Assembly: GCA_902727855.1 (NCBI GenBank)
Contig: CACVAS010000105.1
Coordinates: 1 to 64,000 of the forward strand
DNA: 64,000 nucleotides
Source: an uncultured Sulfurovum sp.
GTDB taxonomy: Bacteria > Campylobacterota > Campylobacteria > Campylobacterales > Sulfurovaceae
Direction: 5' to 3'
Shown: positions 53,467-61,868 of the stretch, in pieces
Layout of the letters: each line of letters opens with the position of its first letter
How positions within the stretch are numbered: the stretch's first letter is position 1
Notes under the pieces: model-generated
Told to the model about the DNA's origin: nothing
What the model saw: only the letters and a program-made list of their open reading frames with translations
The model's database searches: none
Translations under genes and position numbers: made by a program

Positions 53467-53749
53467 TTCCTATAGATTGTCTAGCTAAAGGTTTTAAATA
53501 TTTTTCTCGTGCGATATCTACTTTTTTATTAAAATAACTTTCTAGTTCTTTTTTTAAGGCAAGTTTTTTTCTGTAGACATCTGTGACATTTTTATCTAAT
53601 TCTATAATGATGTCTATATCACTATCTTCATGAGCTTCTTCACGTACAAATGAACCAAAAAGCCCTAGTTTTACTAGACCAAATTTTTGAAAAAATTCTT
53701 CTTTATGCTGTGATAAATAGAAAAGAATATCTGATTTTGTCATGTTCAT
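53447..53749 (-). CDS. MntA-like nucleotidyltransferase antitoxin, pair 2
   Basis: The 100-residue protein has GS-x10-D-x-D at Gly32-Ser33 and Asp44/Asp46 (FGSFVREEAHEDSDIDIIIEL). It is the antitoxin partner of the overlapping HepT-like gene. It follows the uvrB end and the single palindromic arm, marking the right edge of the accessory island. Confidence 0.9.
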   Translation of the reverse strand: MNMTKSDILFYLSQHKEEFFQKFGLVKLGLFGSFVREEAHEDSDIDIIIELDKNVTDVYRKKLALKKELESYFNKKVDIAREKYLKPLARQSIGNDVIYV

Positions 53750-53790
53750 TCACTTTAAACTTTTTATCATTATAGCATATTGTATGCTAT

Positions 53791-53817
53791 GGATAGACAC
53801 ATAGGTCTGTCCCCTAC
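53791..53817 (-). repeat. Single arm of the GTAGGG palindromic element at the uvrB stop
   Basis: Read on the minus strand it begins GTAGGGGACAGACC, followed by the complementary GTCTATCC, making one hairpin arm like those at 42636 and 60658. The uvrB stop codon TAG (53814-53816) is formed by the element's own GTAG. Only one arm is present. Confidence 0.6.
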
Positions 53818-55787
53818 AACTTCTTCACCTTAGCTATCTCATCTCTAAGCCTTGCGGCATCTTCAAAGTCTAGGTTTTTGGCGGCTACTAGCATTTTGGC
53901 TTTGAGCTCTTTTACAAGTTGTTGTCTTTCTGCTTTGGGCATTTTGTCTAGTTTGCTTTGTTTGTTGTAGAGTTCTCCCGCATCTTCTACTTTTAAGTCA
54001 GCATCTAAGTCACGTAAGGTGGTTTTGGGAGTGATACCATGTTCTTTGTTGTATGCCATCTGTTTTTCACGGCGTGCTTGGGTCGTTTCTATGGTAAATG
54101 CCATAGAGTCTGTGACTCTTTTGGCATACATAAGTACTTGTCCGTTGGCATTACGTGCGGCGCGTCCAGCTGTTTGTACAAGGGCTGTACGTGAACGTAG
54201 AAACCCTTCTTTGTCTGCGTCGAGTATGGCAACAAGGCTTACTTCTGGTAAGTCAAGTCCTTCTCTAAGGAGGTTAATGCCTATGAGTATGTCAAACTCA
54301 CCCAAACGTAAAGAGCGTATGGTTTGGTTACGTTCTATGGCGTCCATGTCTGAGTGCATGTGTCTACACTTTAGCCCTAGGTCGTTGTAGTAGGTACTAA
54401 GCTCTTCTGCCATTTTTTTGGTGAGTACGGTGATGAGTACACGTTCACCTTTAGCTATGACTGGTTTCATGCGGTCATGTAGGTTTTCTACTTGGTAGGT
54501 GGAGTCTATGACCTCTATGGGAGGGTCCAGTAGCCCTGTAGGACGTACGACTTGCTCTGCCACCACAGAAGAGAGTTCCGTTTCTAGCTCATTGGGTGTT
54601 GCTGAGACAAAGAGATAGTGGGGAGCTTTGTCTATGTATTCTGGAAACATGAGTGGACGGTTGTCTAGTGCAGAGGGTAGTCTAAAGCCATGGTCTACCA
54701 GTACCTCTTTACGGCTTCTGTCCCCTGCGTACATCCCTCTAAATTGAGGTAGGCTTACATGAGATTCATCGACTATGACAAGGTAGTCATCGTGCATGGC
54801 TTCAAAGTAGTCCATCATGGAGTAGGGTGTCTCTCCAGGTGCTTTTCCAGTGAGGTGACGAGAGTAGTTTTCTATCCCTTTACACATACCCGTAGCTTCT
54901 ATCATCTCTAGGTCAAACTCGGTGCGTTGTTTGAGTCTGTTGTGTTCTATCATCCTGTCTTGAGACTGGTAGTAGGAGAGTCTCTCATCTAGCTCAGTCT
55001 CTATGCTTTTGACTGCGCGTGCTAACTTCTCTTTACTCACAATGAACTGGTTGGCAGAGTAGATGGTTGCTTCTTTTTTACTTTCTTGTTTCTCACCAGT
55101 CAGAGAGTTAAACTCATAGACGGCTTCTATTTCGTCACCAAAAAACTCTACACGCGTCGCAAACTCTTCGGAGTAGGCAGGGTAGATGTCTACCACTTCA
55201 CCGTTGACTCTAAAGTTACCACGGTCAAAAAACTCGTCATTGCGTTTGTAGCCCATGTCTACGAGTCTAAGTAGCAGAGCCTTTTGGTTGTACTCTTCAC
55301 CCACTATAAGTTTTTGTACAATGCTTTTGTAGTCTTCTGGACTTCCCAACCCATAGTTTGCCGAGACTGAGGCTATGACAATGACATCATCATGGCTCAG
55401 TAAAGAAGCTGTGGTACTTAAACGCAAACGCTCTAACTCCTCGTTAATGGAAGAGTCCTTTTCTATAAATAGGTCTTGTCTAGGCAAATAAGCTTCAGGC
55501 TGGTAGTAGTCGTAGTAGCTGATGAAGTACTCAACATGATTGTTGGGAAAAAAACTTCTAAACTCAGAGTAGAGTTGTGCTGCGAGTGTTTTGTTGTGGG
55601 TCATGATAAGCGTTGGTTTCTTGGTACGTTCTATGACCTTTGCCATGGTGTAGGTTTTACCAGAACCTGTCACCCCAAGAAGCGTTTGGTATTGATGCCC
55701 TGCTTCAATGGACTTAGAGAGTGCATCTATAGCAGTGGGCTGGTCTCCTGCTGGCTTGTATTGGCTTGAAACGATGAAATTTGGCAT
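53814..55787 (-). CDS. uvrB: Excinuclease ABC subunit B
   Basis: UvrB is the damage-verifying helicase of nucleotide excision repair. I start it at ATG 55785-55787, giving 657 residues beginning [20 protein letters not shown]. The frame stays open upstream to 56009, but those 74 residues are hydrophobic nonsense overlapping a divergent gene. Motifs: Walker [14 protein letters not shown], the beta-hairpin [17 protein letters not shown], the RecA2 GRAARN and a C-terminal UVR domain [15 protein letters not shown]. The stop codon lies in a palindromic repeat arm. Confidence 0.97.
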   Translation of the reverse strand: MPNFIVSSQYKPAGDQPTAIDALSKSIEAGHQYQTLLGVTGSGKTYTMAKVIERTKKPTLIMTHNKTLAAQLYSEFRSFFPNNHVEYFISYYDYYQPEAYLPRQDLFIEKDSSINEELERLRLSTTASLLSHDDVIVIASVSANYGLGSPEDYKSIVQKLIVGEEYNQKALLLRLVDMGYKRNDEFFDRGNFRVNGEVVDIYPAYSEEFATRVEFFGDEIEAVYEFNSLTGEKQESKKEATIYSANQFIVSKEKLARAVKSIETELDERLSYYQSQDRMIEHNRLKQRTEFDLEMIEATGMCKGIENYSRHLTGKAPGETPYSMMDYFEAMHDDYLVIVDESHVSLPQFRGMYAGDRSRKEVLVDHGFRLPSALDNRPLMFPEYIDKAPHYLFVSATPNELETELSSVVAEQVVRPTGLLDPPIEVIDSTYQVENLHDRMKPVIAKGERVLITVLTKKMAEELSTYYNDLGLKCRHMHSDMDAIERNQTIRSLRLGEFDILIGINLLREGLDLPEVSLVAILDADKEGFLRSRTALVQTAGRAARNANGQVLMYAKRVTDSMAFTIETTQARREKQMAYNKEHGITPKTTLRDLDADLKVEDAGELYNKQSKLDKMPKAERQQLVKELKAKMLVAAKNLDFEDAARLRDEIAKVKKL

Positions 55788-55861
55788 AAAACTCTTCACT
55801 TTTTGATTATTTTTGTTATTATAACGAGAAAGAATATTATTACAATTTAGATGGAGTGAAA

Positions 55862-56083
55862 ATGTCTGCATTACAACGTTTACAAGAAAAGATACTAGAA
55901 TTAAAAGAAGAGTATCAATCTTTAAAAAAAGAAAATATACAACTGCAAAACCAATTAAAAGATGTAGATGTTGGTGACACAGAATCTTTGAAATCAGAAA
56001 TAGCAACATTAAAAGAAGAACAACAACAAAAAGATAAAGAGATAGACAAGATCATACAGCAAGTAGAAGCACTACTCGCGTAA
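55862..56083 (+). CDS. Small coiled-coil protein, ZapB-like
   Basis: The 73-residue protein (from ATG 55862, after GGAG; an in-frame GTG six bases earlier is less likely) is a continuous coiled coil: [30 protein letters not shown] and [29 protein letters not shown]. Size and heptads resemble ZapB. The following gene is ZapA-like, so the pair may act at the division septum. Coiled coils are common, so the assignment is tentative. Confidence 0.5.
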   Translation: MSALQRLQEKILELKEEYQSLKKENIQLQNQLKDVDVGDTESLKSEIATLKEEQQQKDKEIDKIIQQVEALLA

Positions 56084-56106
56084 CCATATCTTATAGAAGG
56101 AACCCC

Positions 56107-56328
56107 ATGAAAAGTGTAGCACTCACAGTATCTGGTAACAGATATGAAATAAAACTAGATGATGAATTTGCAGACTTTGTGAACGCAGATTTAAAAGAAG
56201 CAGGTGTAAACCTAAACACAGACAACAAAGCAGACAAACTCTTAAAAGCATACTTGCGTTTAGCAAAACAAGTGACAAGCCATGAAAATGAGATGGAACT
56301 TTTGGTAGAGACACTAGACAATTGGTAA
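56107..56328 (+). CDS. ZapA-like small protein
   Basis: The 73-residue protein has a short beta-hairpin start (KSVALTVSGNRYEIKLDDEF), as in ZapA, followed by two helices including NKADKLLKAYLRLAKQVTSHENEMELLVETL. ZapA promotes FtsZ bundling at midcell. Its tandem position after a ZapB-like coiled coil supports this, but the protein is shorter than E. coli ZapA. Confidence 0.45.
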   Translation: MKSVALTVSGNRYEIKLDDEFADFVNADLKEAGVNLNTDNKADKLLKAYLRLAKQVTSHENEMELLVETLDNW

Positions 56329-56441
56329 TAACATTGGTGACATTTTGTCAATAGAGCACAATCTTTACACTATTTTATGTTACAATGTCGTTCAGATTGG
56401 TTATTGAACCAATACTATTTTAAACTTAACAGGAGTTACAC

Positions 56442-56987
56442 ATGAACAATGTAAATAAAATGAGACGTGGTTTTACAATGATAGAATTAATTTTCGTTAT
56501 TGTAATTATTGGTATTTTAGCAGCGGTTGCTATTCCGAAACTTAATGCAACAAGAGATGATGCAAAGGTTTCAGCATGTATTAGTGATTTGACAACATTG
56601 CTTACAGACTTAAATACATATTATACATCTCAAGGTAGCTTTTCACCTCCAGGAGCAGCAGCAAACATACCAGCAAATATGCAGTTAATTACAAAAGTAG
56701 AATTATTTGAGAATACTCAACTAGCAAGTAATGGTAGTGCTGGAGATTATAGTTATTCTTGTCAAACACCAGGTGTTGGTGGGGCAGCAGGAACAGAGGC
56801 TGTGAACTATTCATTTGCTACAGTAGCAGACCCTGCAGGGAATGTAAGGATTGAAATGACTGCAACAGCAGCAACTGATGTACAAGGTACAGTTGATGGA
56901 GACTTAGGACAACTACTTACATTGAAAAACCAAGCAAGTACAGCAGGGGTTATTCATTATATTGGTGGTTTAAGAGTTAAAAGATAG
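56442..56987 (+). CDS. Type IV pilin/pseudopilin-like protein 1
   Basis: The 181-residue precursor has a prepilin leader ending RRG/FTMIELIFVIVIIGILAAVAIPKL. The N-methylated Phe and Glu5 identify a type IV pilin-like protein cut by prepilin peptidase. The mature body has two cysteines (SACISD, YSCQTP) and an Ala/Gly-rich C-terminal half. It could be a pilin or a pseudopilin of a type II secretion or competence system. It is the first of three in tandem. AGGAG precedes the ATG. Confidence 0.9.
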   Translation: MNNVNKMRRGFTMIELIFVIVIIGILAAVAIPKLNATRDDAKVSACISDLTTLLTDLNTYYTSQGSFSPPGAAANIPANMQLITKVELFENTQLASNGSAGDYSYSCQTPGVGGAAGTEAVNYSFATVADPAGNVRIEMTATAATDVQGTVDGDLGQLLTLKNQASTAGVIHYIGGLRVKR

Positions 56988-57080
56988 AATTTGTTATCTT
57001 ACAATTAAAAACATTATCTATCTTGTCAAAAGATAAGATAGATAATTCTACTCTTCTTTCTTAAATAATGGATACCTAAA

Positions 57081-57602
57081 ATGTATAACAAAAACCAAAA
57101 AGCTTTTACGATGATAGAACTTATTTTTGTGATTGTAATCATTGGTATTTTGGCTGCGGTCGCTATACCAAAACTTAATGCTTCTCGTTATGATGCTAAG
57201 GTTTTAGCAGTGGTACTTCAAGCCAAACAACTACTACAAGATGTCCATACTTTTTATACCTCACAAGGGAAAAGTGCCTATGTTTCAAATGCCACTAAAA
57301 TTGGTATGGTGACAAGTATACCTTTACATCTTGATGTTGCTTGCTCTAAACCAAGACCAGAACAAAGATGGTATGGTAAGACAATGTATCTGTGTGAAGA
57401 TGGTGTACCAGTATTAATGATTACAATGACAAATGATACAAGTTTAGCACAGCAATCTATATTTTATAAAGCATATAGTTCAATTACCAATCAACTGATT
57501 ATGGAGTTATCTAGAGATACAATGTTTACTACGTTAACAAACCCTACTGAACCTGATGGTACAAAAAAATATATTATAAGTGGCATAACAGTTAAACGAT
57601 AG
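57081..57602 (+). CDS. Type IV pilin/pseudopilin-like protein 2
   Basis: The 173-residue precursor has a short leader and the prepilin motif KAFTMIELIFVIVIIGILAAVAIPKLNASR with Ala at the cleavage position instead of Gly. Two cysteines occur in the body (VACSKP, YLCEDG), about 20 residues apart. The helix is nearly identical to its neighbours while the body differs, as for paralogous pilins. Confidence 0.88.
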   Translation: MYNKNQKAFTMIELIFVIVIIGILAAVAIPKLNASRYDAKVLAVVLQAKQLLQDVHTFYTSQGKSAYVSNATKIGMVTSIPLHLDVACSKPRPEQRWYGKTMYLCEDGVPVLMITMTNDTSLAQQSIFYKAYSSITNQLIMELSRDTMFTTLTNPTEPDGTKKYIISGITVKR

Positions 57603-57665
57603 ATGACGTTAATCACAACTTTGTTATAATCAGTCAAATAATCTCTTTTGATAAAAAGGAAAAAA

Positions 57666-58100
57666 ATGCAAAATAGAAAAGCATTTACGATGGTAGAACT
57701 TATTTTTGTTATAGTCATCATAGGTATACTCTCGGCCGTTGCCATACCTAAACTCGCAGCCACGCGTGATGATGCTGTCATAACAGTAGGTGTGAATACT
57801 TTAGCATCAGTACGTAATGCCATAGCAACTGAAAGACAAAAACGTATCCTTAGAGGGGATTTTACAGGTATTACTAATTTAGATAATGATGGTGATAACA
57901 CTCGAATATTTACATCGTTTAATACCGATAACAGGGATAATAATAATTCAATTTTAGAATACCCTGTAAAACAAGGTACAAATGCTGGTGAATGGCAAGT
58001 CAGCGGTACTACATATACTTTTTATTTTACAGGTGGTTCTTGTGCCTTTACTTTGGCTAATAATAGATTATCTGGTAATTGTCCGCAAATGGGATTATAA
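57666..58100 (+). CDS. Type IV pilin/pseudopilin-like protein 3
   Basis: Starting at ATG 57666 (AAGGA seven bases upstream; an in-frame TTG at 57648 is unlikely), the 144-residue precursor begins MQNRKAFTMVELIFVIVIIGILSAVAIPKLAATRDDA, a pilin leader plus methylation helix. The C-terminus has a disulfide-type pair (GGSCAFTLANNRLSGNCPQ), typical of the D-region in type IV pilins. Confidence 0.88.
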   Translation: MQNRKAFTMVELIFVIVIIGILSAVAIPKLAATRDDAVITVGVNTLASVRNAIATERQKRILRGDFTGITNLDNDGDNTRIFTSFNTDNRDNNNSILEYPVKQGTNAGEWQVSGTTYTFYFTGGSCAFTLANNRLSGNCPQMGL

Positions 58101-58217
58101 GTTTTTTTGTTTCTATATTTTATATGAGAATACATTGTCAAGCTTCTGCAACAAACCTCTCAACAAAAAATAACTATATAATTACGCTACAATACATAAA
58201 AAAGGCAAGGTCATGTC

Positions 58218-58757
58218 ATGTTAGCCATAAAAAACAAGTATCTTCCTAATTATACCTATGATGACTATGTGTTATGGGAAGGGAATTGGGAGCTTATTTA
58301 TGGTGTGCCGTATGCTATGGCTCCTGCTCCGATGATAAAACATCAAGCTATTAGTAACAAAATAGCATGGCAACTTCAAGATGTTTTACAAAAGTGTGAA
58401 ACCTGTCAAGCGCTACTCCCCATAGACTGGAAAGTAGACGAAACCACCACTGTACAACCAGACAACCTTGTCATTTGCCATACCCCTCAAGAAGAAGCCT
58501 ACATTAACAAAGCACCTAAAGTCATTTTTGAAATACTCTCTAAGTCTACAGCCATGGTAGACAAAAATTTAAAATATGAACTCTACGAAAGAGAGGGTGT
58601 AGCATACTACATCATCGTTGACCCTAAAGAGTCTATTGCAAAAGTCTATATGCTAAAAGAAGGTAGATACATCAAAGTATGTGATGCCCATGAAGAGCGT
58701 GTAGAGTTTGCCTTAGAAGGGTGTGCTTTTGGTTTTGACTTTTCTAAGATTTGGTAG
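58218..58757 (+). CDS. Uma2-family (DUF820) putative endonuclease
   Basis: The 179-residue protein has the Uma2 fold signature: YTYDDYVLWEGNWELIYGVPYAMAPAP, HQAISNKIAWQLQ, VQPDNLVICHTPQ and APKVIFEILSKSTAMVDKNLKYELYEREGVAYYIIVDP. The D...E-x-L-S pattern is a PD-(D/E)xK-like active site. The biological role is unclear; many copies occur in accessory regions. It starts at ATG 58218 and overlaps the priA start region. Confidence 0.85.
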   Translation: MLAIKNKYLPNYTYDDYVLWEGNWELIYGVPYAMAPAPMIKHQAISNKIAWQLQDVLQKCETCQALLPIDWKVDETTTVQPDNLVICHTPQEEAYINKAPKVIFEILSKSTAMVDKNLKYELYEREGVAYYIIVDPKESIAKVYMLKEGRYIKVCDAHEERVEFALEGCAFGFDFSKIW

Positions 58758-60661
58758 ACAAGCCCATAGTGAAATATTATGAAGTAGTACTGCTTAGGTC
58801 TTCTGCACCTACCTTAACTTACGTCTTTTCTGAAAGTATAGCTACAGGTACTGTAGTGACTGTACCACTAAAAACCACCCATAAAGAAGCAGTTGTTGTT
58901 AGAGAGGTTGATAAACCAAGCTATGAAACAGCCCAAATTTTAGATATTTCAATTAAACAGTATAGTACAGAACAGATGGCGTTAGCCAAGTTTATTGCTG
59001 AGTATTATTTTTCCTCTTTTTCTGAGGCTATTTCTTTGTTTTTGCCGTATGGTAGGGGGCGATTGCTATCGCACCAATATAACGATGAATCAAATGATAC
59101 TATAGCATCTAATAGTAATGGTGTGATGGCAATCACCCCCTACGCAAACCTAAGTTTATCACAAGCACAACAACAAGCCTACGAAGAAATTTTAAAAAAA
59201 GAGAGATCTCTACTTTTTGGTGTGACAGGTTCTGGGAAAACAGAAATTTTCATAAGCTTGTTTACCAAGATGATAGCAGAGGGAAAAACTTCTATATTTT
59301 TGATGCCTGAAATTTCACTTACCCCGCAAATGGAAAAACGTCTTAAGGTCTATTTTGGTGATGGGGTAGCAATGTGGCACTCTAAACTGACAAAGAAGAA
59401 AAAAGCGTCTATCTTAGAAGGTATTGAACAAGGGTCTGTACACATTGTTGCAGGGGCTAGGTCTGCGTTGTTTGTGCCTTTAAAAAACCTAGGACTCATA
59501 GTAGTCGATGAAGAGCATGACGACAGTTACAAGTCTATGACACGCCCACGCTACCATGCACGTGATGTGGCTGTGCTTATGGGGCAAAAACTAGGTGCAA
59601 AGGTGTTACTGGCATCTGCCACACCAAGCATTACTTCGTACTACAAGTATGATGTGGTGAAACTCGCAAAGCCTTATGTTGAAACGAAAAAACAATACAT
59701 TTTTACCACAGGCAACAAACTTGACCACACCATACTCAAAGCCTTACACAGTAACTACAGCAAACAAGAACAGTCGCTACTTTTTTTGCCTACTAGAGGT
59801 AATTTTAAGTATTTGTATTGTCAAAGTTGTGGAAAGACGCACCTTTGTCCTTACTGTTCGGTGGGTATGGCACTGCATAGAAATAAAAAACATATGAAGT
59901 GTCACTACTGTAATTTTACGGAAATGATTGTAGATACCTGTACGCAGTGTGGACATAGCCCTTTAAGTTCTGAACGCATGGGTACACAAGAGGCGATTGA
60001 GATTATAACAGACGCCATAGAGGGGATAGAAGTAGAGCAGTTTGACAAAGACAGCATTACAACAACGAAGAAGCTCAAAGAGGCGTTAGGACGTTTTTCT
60101 GAAGGGAAGAGTCATTTGCTTTTAGGTACACAGATGCTAAGTAAAGGGCATGACTATGCGAACATCACGCTGAGTGTCATCATGGGGCTTGATTACATTT
60201 TAGGACTTGCAGACTACAGAGCTAGAGAGCGTGCCATGTCACTACTCTTACAAATAGCAGGAAGAAGTGGAAGAAGCAAGGCTGCGAGTGTTGTGGTGCA
60301 AACGGGTGACGCCGAGTTTTTCAAAAACTACATAGCAGACTATGAGACGTTCATCAAAGATGAGTTACTTTTTTTGGAGATGGCAGACTACCCACCTTTT
60401 GTCTCTTTGGCTCGTATATTGGTGGCACACAAAGATGAAGCCAAAGCTGCAAAAATAACACTAGACACGGTAACAAAACTCAAAGCCTTTAAAGAGCTAG
60501 AAATAGTAGGTTCTGGTAAAGCACCCGTAGAACGCATTGCCAATAAGTTTAGATTTCACATATTACTCAGAAGTAAAAATCGTGTACCTTTACTTAAAGC
60601 GTTGCATAGCGTTGACTGTAGAGAAATAGAGATAGACTTTGACCCAGTCGAGTTTTCGTAG
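58751..60661 (+). CDS. priA: Primosomal helicase PriA with an in-frame palindromic insert
   Basis: PriA reloads DnaB at stalled forks. The 636-residue product has an N-terminal DNA-binding domain, Walker [14 protein letters not shown] (about 153-165), VVDEEHDDSYK, eight zinc-binding cysteines (CQSCGKTHLCPYCS, CHYC, CTQC) and LGTQMLSKGHDY. The start is TTG 58751 or GTG 58769. Residues 101-131 (GRGRLLSHQYNDESNDTIAS...ITPY) are encoded by a palindromic repeat inserted in frame between the DNA-binding region and the helicase core. The stop codon also lies in a copy of the same repeat. Helicase motifs are intact, so the protein is probably active. Confidence 0.95.
   Translation: MVDKPIVKYYEVVLLRSSAPTLTYVFSESIATGTVVTVPLKTTHKEAVVVREVDKPSYETAQILDISIKQYSTEQMALAKFIAEYYFSSFSEAISLFLPYGRGRLLSHQYNDESNDTIASNSNGVMAITPYANLSLSQAQQQAYEEILKKERSLLFGVTGSGKTEIFISLFTKMIAEGKTSIFLMPEISLTPQMEKRLKVYFGDGVAMWHSKLTKKKKASILEGIEQGSVHIVAGARSALFVPLKNLGLIVVDEEHDDSYKSMTRPRYHARDVAVLMGQKLGAKVLLASATPSITSYYKYDVVKLAKPYVETKKQYIFTTGNKLDHTILKALHSNYSKQEQSLLFLPTRGNFKYLYCQSCGKTHLCPYCSVGMALHRNKKHMKCHYCNFTEMIVDTCTQCGHSPLSSERMGTQEAIEIITDAIEGIEVEQFDKDSITTTKKLKEALGRFSEGKSHLLLGTQMLSKGHDYANITLSVIMGLDYILGLADYRARERAMSLLLQIAGRSGRSKAASVVVQTGDAEFFKNYIADYETFIKDELLFLEMADYPPFVSLARILVAHKDEAKAAKITLDTVTKLKAFKELEIVGSGKAPVERIANKFRFHILLRSKNRVPLLKALHSVDCREIEIDFDPVEFS
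59052..59143. repeat. GTAGGGGGCGATTGC palindromic element inside priA
   Basis: Arms at 59052-59076 (starting GTAGGGGGCGATTGCTATCG) and 59119-59143 (ending GGCAATCACCCCCTAC) are near-perfect complements with a 42-base loop. The left arm matches the left arm at 60658-60682 base for base. The element encodes 31 residues of PriA without breaking frame. Confidence 0.85.
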
Positions 60662-60755
60662 GGGGCGATTGCTATCGCACCACATCATTCAATTTTACAT
60701 AAAACAGAACACTCGCCGCAAGGGCTAAAATGGTGCGATGGCAATCGCCCCCTAC
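60658..60755. repeat. GTAGGGGGCGATTGC palindromic element at the priA stop
   Basis: Arms at 60658-60682 and 60731-60755 are complementary over 25 bp with one mismatch and enclose a 48-base loop unrelated to that of the priA-internal copy. The priA stop TAG (60659-60661) is the element's second to fourth bases. A long hairpin here could also end priA transcription before ispG. Confidence 0.85.
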
Positions 60756-60806
60756 AGTTAATATGTTTTAGATAAAATAAAGCAATTATATTCTCAAAGG
60801 TCTCAA

Positions 60807-61868
60807 GTGAAAGAACGTGTAAAAACAAAAAAAATCTATGTGGGAAATGTTGCTGTAGGCGGAGATGCACCCATAAGTGTACAGTCGATGACCTACTCAG
60901 ACACACACAATGTTGCAGCCACGGTAGAGCAGATAAATAGACTACATTTTGCTGGAGCAGACATAGTACGTGTGGCTGTACCAGAGATGGAAGATGCTTA
61001 TGCGTTAAAGGCTATTAAAGAGCAAATCTCACTGCCATTGGTTGCAGATATTCATTTTAACTATAAACTTGCACTTGAAGCTGCAAAGTGGGTGGATTGT
61101 ATTCGTTTAAATCCGGGTAACATAGGTGAAAAAAACCGCATAAAAGAAGTGGTAAAAGCGTGTCAAGACAGGTCACTCCCCATCCGTATAGGTGTCAATG
61201 CTGGAAGCTTGGAAAAAGAGTTTGAAAATAAATATGGTGCAACGGCTGAGGGGATGGTTGCAAGTGCAGAGTATAACATTAAGTTTTTAGAAGATTTGGG
61301 ATTTACAGACATCAAAGTATCGCTTAAGGCCTCCGATGTAGAAAGAACGGTTGATGCGTACCGTATGTTACGTCCTAAAAATGAGTACCCATTTCATTTG
61401 GGCGTGACTGAAGCTGGGACTATATTTCATGCAACCGTGAAGTCGTCTATAGGGCTTGGTGCTTTGTTACTTGATGGTATAGGAGACACAATGCGTGTGT
61501 CTATTACCGGTGAGTTGGAAGAAGAGATAAAAGTAGGTAAAGCTATACTGAAAGACTCTGGACGTGTAAAAGATGGACTAAACATCATCTCTTGTCCTAC
61601 CTGTGGGCGGATAGAGGCTGACTTGGTCACAGCAGTAGCCGAGGTAGAAAAACGTACTGCGCACATTAAAACACCTATGGATGTCTCAGTGATGGGGTGT
61701 GTGGTCAATGCCATTGGTGAAGCAAAACATGCAGATGTTGCGATAGCTTACGGTAAAGGTGCAGGGCTTGTGATGTTAAAAGGTGAAGTGGTTGCAAGAC
61801 TCCCTGAAGATCAATTGGTCGATAGGTTTGTATCTGAGGTTGAGGCCTTTGCAAAGGAAAATAGCTAA
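60807..61868 (+). CDS. ispG: 4-hydroxy-3-methylbut-2-enyl diphosphate synthase
   Basis: IspG makes HMBPP from MEcPP in the non-mevalonate isoprenoid pathway with a 4Fe-4S cluster. The 353-residue bacterial-type protein has [26 protein letters not shown], the cluster cysteines in SCPTCGR and [19 protein letters not shown]. The start is GTG at 60807. The dnaB start overlaps its stop by one base. Confidence 0.96.
   Translation: MKERVKTKKIYVGNVAVGGDAPISVQSMTYSDTHNVAATVEQINRLHFAGADIVRVAVPEMEDAYALKAIKEQISLPLVADIHFNYKLALEAAKWVDCIRLNPGNIGEKNRIKEVVKACQDRSLPIRIGVNAGSLEKEFENKYGATAEGMVASAEYNIKFLEDLGFTDIKVSLKASDVERTVDAYRMLRPKNEYPFHLGVTEAGTIFHATVKSSIGLGALLLDGIGDTMRVSITGELEEEIKVGKAILKDSGRVKDGLNIISCPTCGRIEADLVTAVAEVEKRTAHIKTPMDVSVMGCVVNAIGEAKHADVAIAYGKGAGLVMLKGEVVARLPEDQLVDRFVSEVEAFAKENS

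Noticed and set aside
47444..53749. A transposon carrying the Rhs island
   Set aside because: No transposase gene and no terminal inverted repeats flanking the whole segment were seen; only toxin-antitoxin pairs and local palindromes.
55788..56009. 74-residue N-terminal extension of UvrB
   Set aside because: The segment is hydrophobic and unlike UvrB, overlaps the divergent ZapB-like gene, and the canonical start MPNFIVSS lies at 55787.
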